DNA of 18,718 nt from Proteobacteria bacterium UBA652 (lineage in GTDB: Bacteria; Pseudomonadota; Gammaproteobacteria; Nitrosococcales; Methylophagaceae), in assembly GCA_002299915.1 (NCBI GenBank), contig DBOG01000033.1:1-18718 (forward strand), written 5' to 3'. Of this stretch, positions 15,261 through 18,718 are shown piece after piece (position 1 is the stretch's first letter; every line of letters begins with the position of its first letter). The position numbers were made by a program, and so were the translations under genes. Below the pieces are notes generated by a model that was given only the letters and a program-made list of their open reading frames with translations, did no database searches and had not been told where the DNA came from.

Positions 15261-15284
15261 GTAGTGATTGAACTTGACACTAGT
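15252..15284. repeat. Inverted repeat overlapping the tRNA promoter and the end of the mini-ORF
   Basis: ACTAGTCAAGT (15252-15262) and ACTTGACACTAGT (15272-15284) pair with a 2-nt bulge around a 9-nt loop. It covers the -35 of the tRNA promoter and the stop codon of the 23-codon ORF. No T-run follows, so it is not a classical terminator; it may end or punctuate the upstream transcript or act as an operator. Confidence 0.4.
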
Positions 15285-15351
15285 CTAGCGGCATCAGAAA
15301 GGCTGCGAGGATAATTGCTGCGACCACAATAAACATAATAGCTTCAGCCAT
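15280..15351 (-). CDS. Possible 23-residue single-pass membrane peptide
   Basis: Beginning one base after the stop of the upstream gene is a 23-codon ORF with ATG at 15351 and TAG at 15282. The product starts MAEAIMFIVVAAIILAAF and ends LMPLD: an almost purely hydrophobic stretch long enough for one membrane helix, with an acidic residue at each end. The one-base spacing suggests translational coupling. There is no strong Shine-Dalgarno, and 23 codons is short enough to arise by chance. It could help position or regulate the membrane-anchored protein encoded just before it; that is speculation. Confidence 0.4.
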   Translation of the reverse strand: MAEAIMFIVVAAIILAAFLMPLD

Positions 15352-15352
15352 A

Positions 15353-16129
15353 TTAATCAGAAATGCCGTAGGTTTGCACGGCTTGTTGGCGTTGCTCGGC
15401 GAAAAATTGATATACAGATTTGAGTTCATCAGGTGAAAATTTAATCAGAACAAGTTGTTGACCGGGCTGAATAAGGTTAGGGTTTCGACCGAGCGTGTTT
15501 GTATCTAAATTATAGATATAGCTGGAGCTGACTTTTTGAGAAAGCAATTTTCCCAAAAAAGAACTGAGTCCGTTGGTGAGCCGCTCATCGGCATCAGCGG
15601 GAATAATGACTTGCAGCATATCACGGTTGTGGCTGATCCCTTCTAGCGAGAGACCTGCCCGAAATTTCTCAACTAGCCCTTGTTGAATAATCCCCCACAG
15701 ACCTTGTTGGTCTTGCTCGGTGACATGATGTAGGTAAAACATGTCATCTGAGTGTAGTGCGGGATCTTGGATAATATTTTGAATAAGCAGGGTGGTGGGA
15801 TCTCTATCTACTGTACTACCACTATTACGGATCAGAATGATTTCACTATCATGGCGGACAAAGCCACCTTGAGAATCTGAGATGATGACGGGTATGTTTT
15901 GTGGTTTTTTTAGGGTGTTAACAAAGATGTCAGCATCTTGTTGGATCACTGTGTCGCTAGTGACAGCGGGGCTAGATTCTTCAATAATAATAAGGGGTGG
16001 TAGTGGATCAATGGTTTCTAGTGGTGGTGGGACTTCTATTACGGGCATAGTTATGCTGTCAGTAAAGATCCAGTATGCAACACCTATAAGCAATAGGAGT
16101 GTAAGTAGAAGTGATATGAATGTGCGCAT
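15353..16129 (-). CDS. Membrane-anchored protein of unknown function with divergent LysM-like segments
   Basis: I do not recognise this 258-residue protein. It has an N-terminal membrane anchor (residues 4-22, FISLLLTLLLLIGVAYWIF), then a proline-rich linker (33-46) and a periplasmic or cytosolic-facing domain. Two segments look like the ends of a LysM motif, HHVTEQDQQGLWGIIQQGL (134-152) and NPNLIQPGQQLVLIKF (216-231), but about 65 residues separate them, so a normal LysM is not present. GAAGG lies 5 nt before the ATG, and the gene starts 12 bp after mutL on the same strand, in the operon with the LysM-bearing amidase. A cell-wall-associated role is a reasonable guess only. Confidence 0.7.
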   Translation of the reverse strand: MRTFISLLLTLLLLIGVAYWIFTDSITMPVIEVPPPLETIDPLPPLIIIEESSPAVTSDTVIQQDADIFVNTLKKPQNIPVIISDSQGGFVRHDSEIILIRNSGSTVDRDPTTLLIQNIIQDPALHSDDMFYLHHVTEQDQQGLWGIIQQGLVEKFRAGLSLEGISHNRDMLQVIIPADADERLTNGLSSFLGKLLSQKVSSSYIYNLDTNTLGRNPNLIQPGQQLVLIKFSPDELKSVYQFFAEQRQQAVQTYGISD

Positions 16130-16141
16130 GGCTACCTTCGA

Positions 16142-17785
16142 CTATATTTGTGCTAACAATAATCGATCTAGTTGCTTAGATTCAAGTGGCCGATACCAAT
16201 TTACATCGGTGGGGCGTGTTTTGAACTGTGCTAATACCTGCTGTGCTTGTACATAATGGCTGAAAATCTGCGGTGTTAGATGGGCGAGGAGAATGGGGGC
16301 CAGTGTGGCTTTTTGTGGGGTATCTTGCTCAAGTGAATGGATAAGGTCTCGCATCAGTAGACTGAGATCGGCTTGTGCTAGGAGCTTGGGAATAGCATGT
16401 AGTTTTAAGGTGGCTGTGGTGTGTATTTGCGCAGTGATACCGAGTGAATTAAGTAGGGCGACGTGGTGTTCGAGTAGCTTTATTTGAGCGGGTGTGACAT
16501 CAAGCAGGATAGGTACAAGTACCGGCCGCTGAGGTAAGTCACCGTCGGTGAGCGCAGTGATAAGCGCTTGCTGCCGTAGGGAGAGATCGGCTTGTTGCAC
16601 GTCGATAAGCCAGAGCGCGTCATCTGATTGGCTAATAGCATACTGTTGGTGTAATAAGGTGATGAGCTGGCCAAAAACAGTGGGCACTTCGTACGATGAG
16701 CTGGCGGAGAGTTGACTGAGATAGTGTTGAGGGTGTTCGGCGATATTATCCGTGCTTGAAGGCGTAGCCTGTTGAATCCGTGCAGGATCAAGGGCGAGCG
16801 CATCCTGTAGGGCACGGGTGATAAGACCATGAATACGGCGGGCATCACGAAACCGCACCTCATGTTTGGTGGGGTGAACATTGATATCAACACGGTCAAG
16901 CGGGAGAGTGAAATAGAGCACATAAGCAGGATGACGACCAGCGGGAATATGATCGGTGAAGGCCTGTCGAATCGCATGATTGATAATCCGATCGCGGATG
17001 ATCCGACCATTAATAAAGAAATATTGAATATCAGTTTGCGCACGATGGGCTTCGGCATGGCTGAGCCAGCCAGTAAGGTGCATATCTTCAAATTGTTGAT
17101 CGAGATAAAACGCTTTTTTGAGAAAAGCCGTGCCACATATTTTGGCAATGCGTTGGGTATATTGCGTGGCTTCGTGCAGTGCGGGCAACTTAATCGACTG
17201 TTGTGCCGACAGGGTGTATTGAAAACCGATATCGAAACGGCTGAGTGCGAGGCGGTGGAGGGTGGCTAAAATATGTGATTGTTCTGTTTTGTCGCTCCGT
17301 AGAAAGCGCCGTCGCGCAGGGAGATTGAAAAATAGATCACGTACTTCGATGGTGGTGCCGATGGGGTGGGTGGTGGGTTCGGAATCTAAGGAGGTGCCAT
17401 TAATTTGCCAACCATGGGCGGTCTCTATTTGATGCGAGCGGATCAGCATCTGTGAAACAGAGCTGATACTGGGTAGCGCTTCACCTCGAAAGCCAAGGCT
17501 GGCGATGTGACTAAGCTGCTCGCTGCTCTGTATCTTACTGGTAGCATGGCGGGAGAGCGCAAGGGTCAGATCGTCTGGATGAATGCCAATACCATTATCG
17601 CTCACCCGAATCAGTTGGCTTCCCGCCCCTTCAATCTCAATCTTGATCTGGGTTGCGCCGGCATCAATACTATTTTCCACCAGTTCTTTCACAATGGAGG
17701 CAGGGCGTTCAATCACTTCACCTGCTGCAATCTGATTGGCAAGTTGGGTAGGGAGTTGCTGGATACGGTGTTGGCTAGGATCCAT
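16142..17785 (-). CDS. mutL: DNA mismatch repair protein MutL
   Basis: MutL links mismatch recognition by MutS to the MutH nick and to UvrD. The 547-residue protein has the GHKL ATPase: ELVENSIDAGA (34-44), DNGIGI (63-68), HATSKI (80-85) and GFRGEALPSI (98-107), then a transducer domain with INVHPTKHEVRF (301-312). The linker is short, and a C-terminal dimer domain begins near 365. The endonuclease motif DQHA(X)2E(X)4E is replaced by DVQQADLSLRQQ (395-406), and the usual C-terminal CPHGRP reads FKTRP. This fits an organism that uses MutH. It lies 17 bp downstream of the amidase gene, the usual amiB-mutL order. Confidence 0.96.
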   Translation of the reverse strand: MDPSQHRIQQLPTQLANQIAAGEVIERPASIVKELVENSIDAGATQIKIEIEGAGSQLIRVSDNGIGIHPDDLTLALSRHATSKIQSSEQLSHIASLGFRGEALPSISSVSQMLIRSHQIETAHGWQINGTSLDSEPTTHPIGTTIEVRDLFFNLPARRRFLRSDKTEQSHILATLHRLALSRFDIGFQYTLSAQQSIKLPALHEATQYTQRIAKICGTAFLKKAFYLDQQFEDMHLTGWLSHAEAHRAQTDIQYFFINGRIIRDRIINHAIRQAFTDHIPAGRHPAYVLYFTLPLDRVDINVHPTKHEVRFRDARRIHGLITRALQDALALDPARIQQATPSSTDNIAEHPQHYLSQLSASSSYEVPTVFGQLITLLHQQYAISQSDDALWLIDVQQADLSLRQQALITALTDGDLPQRPVLVPILLDVTPAQIKLLEHHVALLNSLGITAQIHTTATLKLHAIPKLLAQADLSLLMRDLIHSLEQDTPQKATLAPILLAHLTPQIFSHYVQAQQVLAQFKTRPTDVNWYRPLESKQLDRLLLAQI

Positions 17786-17802
17786 AATGGTTGTTTAAAA
17801 TA

Positions 17803-18718
17803 TCAGGGGATCCGAAGCGTTTGTCCAGCACGGATGAAGCTATCGGTTAAATTATTTTCTTTTTTCAATGCACGCACGCCGACTTGGTAGCGTTGTGCAA
17901 TTAATCCGAGTGTTTCCCCTGATTGGACAAGGTGCTGTTGTTGTATCAAATCGGAATGCGGCAGGGGATTTTCACGGAAATAAGATCGGATCCCTGTGAG
18001 AATTGCTCGCGCCAATTTGTTTTGGTGTGTTTTGGTCAGTAATCTACGCTCTTCAGCAGGATTAGAAATAAAGGCTGTTTCAACAAGCACAGAAGGGATG
18101 TCGGGGGATTTTAACACCACAAACCCCGCGGATTCTACTCTGCGCTTGTGGACATTACCAATGCGTTTCAGTCCAGATAAAATAGTGTTAGCCACTTCAT
18201 AGCTGGCTTCCAAGCTGGCATTTTGCGAGAGGTCAACGAGCACGGAGGCAAGCATATCATCTTTATCATTTAGGCTAACGCCGCCTATCAAATCTACAGC
18301 ATTTTCTCTATCGGCAATCAGTTTTGCAGCCTCACTACTTGCGCCGCTGGCAGAGAGCACGAAGACCGATGAGCCACGGGCGCGCCGATCGTGAAATGCA
18401 TCGGCATGGATAGAGATAAACATATCTGCTTTTTGTTTGTGGGCGAGTTCGATCCGCTCACGTAAACTAATAAACACATCGCTATCACGAGTAAGATAGG
18501 GTTTCATCCCAGGCTCAGCATCAATAAGCTTGGCAAGCCCTCGAGCAATTTCTAGGGTAATTATTTTTTCCTTCGTGCCATTCAGACCTTTCGCGCCTGG
18601 ATCTTTACCACCATGCCCTGCATCAATGGCGATTAAAATATCACGCTTAGCAGTCGGTTTATTGGTTGCGATAGGTTTCGGTGCTGGTGCTGGTGTTGGT
18701 TTTACCACGGGTTTAGGT
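17803..18718 (-). CDS. amiB: N-acetylmuramoyl-L-alanine amidase with C-terminal LysM (AmiB-like), partial at its N-terminus
   Basis: This zinc amidase cleaves the stem peptide from MurNAc during cell separation, in the periplasm. The frame is open to the right edge; the visible part starts in a Pro/Lys/Ala-rich linker (KPTPAPAPKPIATNKPTAK). The Amidase_3 domain has the zinc ligands in AIDAGHGGKDPGAKG, LEIARGL and SIHADAF, and the catalytic glutamate in VLVETAFISNPAEE. The last about 44 residues are one LysM domain (HLVQSGETLGLIAQRYQVG...IRAGQTLRIP). The signal peptide and any AMIN domain lie outside the window. LysM after the amidase together with the mutL neighbour favours AmiB over AmiA or AmiC. 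A GTG at 18708 is not the start, because the linker continues upstream in frame. Confidence 0.93.
   Translation of the reverse strand, partial: PKPVVKPTPAPAPKPIATNKPTAKRDILIAIDAGHGGKDPGAKGLNGTKEKIITLEIARGLAKLIDAEPGMKPYLTRDSDVFISLRERIELAHKQKADMFISIHADAFHDRRARGSSVFVLSASGASSEAAKLIADRENAVDLIGGVSLNDKDDMLASVLVDLSQNASLEASYEVANTILSGLKRIGNVHKRRVESAGFVVLKSPDIPSVLVETAFISNPAEERRLLTKTHQNKLARAILTGIRSYFRENPLPHSDLIQQQHLVQSGETLGLIAQRYQVGVRALKKENNLTDSFIRAGQTLRIP

Noticed and set aside
16480..17148. 222-codon ORF on the same strand as mutL but in another frame
   Set aside because: It overlaps the conserved transducer and dimer parts of mutL and shows no recognisable motif, so it is a shadow frame.
16829..17269. 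146-codon plus-strand ORF opposite mutL
   Set aside because: It is antisense to the conserved MutL transducer region and has no ribosome-binding site or family signature.

Overview
The window looks like chromosomal DNA of a RuMP-cycle methylotrophic gammaproteobacterium, in the style of Methylophaga or a relative. The genus is inference. It rests on two hexulose-phosphate synthases, a hexuloisomerase and a transaldolase clustered together, on both MutH and an endonuclease-less type of MutL (the pair used in Dam-directed repair), and on the amidase-mutL gene order. Base composition is moderate, and nothing looks phage- or plasmid-derived. There is no CRISPR array, insertion sequence or rRNA.

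Layout. 1-1767 (-): most of a secreted BspA-type (DUF285) leucine-rich-repeat surface protein that runs off the left edge. 1846-2535 (-): YgjP-type metallopeptidase-fold protein, divergent from dusA (2612-3598, +). 3588-5287 (-): a YadG/YadH-type ABC exporter pair whose end overlaps the end of dusA. 5335-6006 (+): mutH, convergent with a solitary leuC (6037-7440, -), which has a related palindrome just outside each end.

7644-13642: the central-carbon block. On the minus strand, in transcription order, it holds a second hps gene and hpi (one operon, strong promoter, strong terminator), an unannotated 59-codon small gene with a duplicated ITSVERYI motif, transaldolase, and the first hps with its own promoter. 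Divergent from this on the plus strand are a HAD-IIA phosphatase and dhaK, overlapping by 4 bp. dhaL lies convergently against dhaK. HPS condenses formaldehyde with ribulose 5-phosphate, PHI isomerises the product to fructose 6-phosphate, and transaldolase works in the regeneration of the acceptor. DhaK and DhaL would bring dihydroxyacetone into the triose-phosphate pool.

13860-18718 (-): an outer-membrane porin with its own terminator, tRNA-Phe(GAA) with a stable-RNA type promoter, then (in transcription order) a LysM-bearing cell-wall amidase (AmiB-like, cut by the right edge), mutL, an unrecognised membrane-anchored protein with LysM-like fragments, and a possible 23-residue membrane peptide.

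I found no clear multi-gene novel system. The best candidates for something undescribed are the small gene at 9550-9729, the membrane-anchored protein at 15353-16129 with the mini-ORF behind it, and the RuMP and dihydroxyacetone-kinase neighbourhood as a unit.
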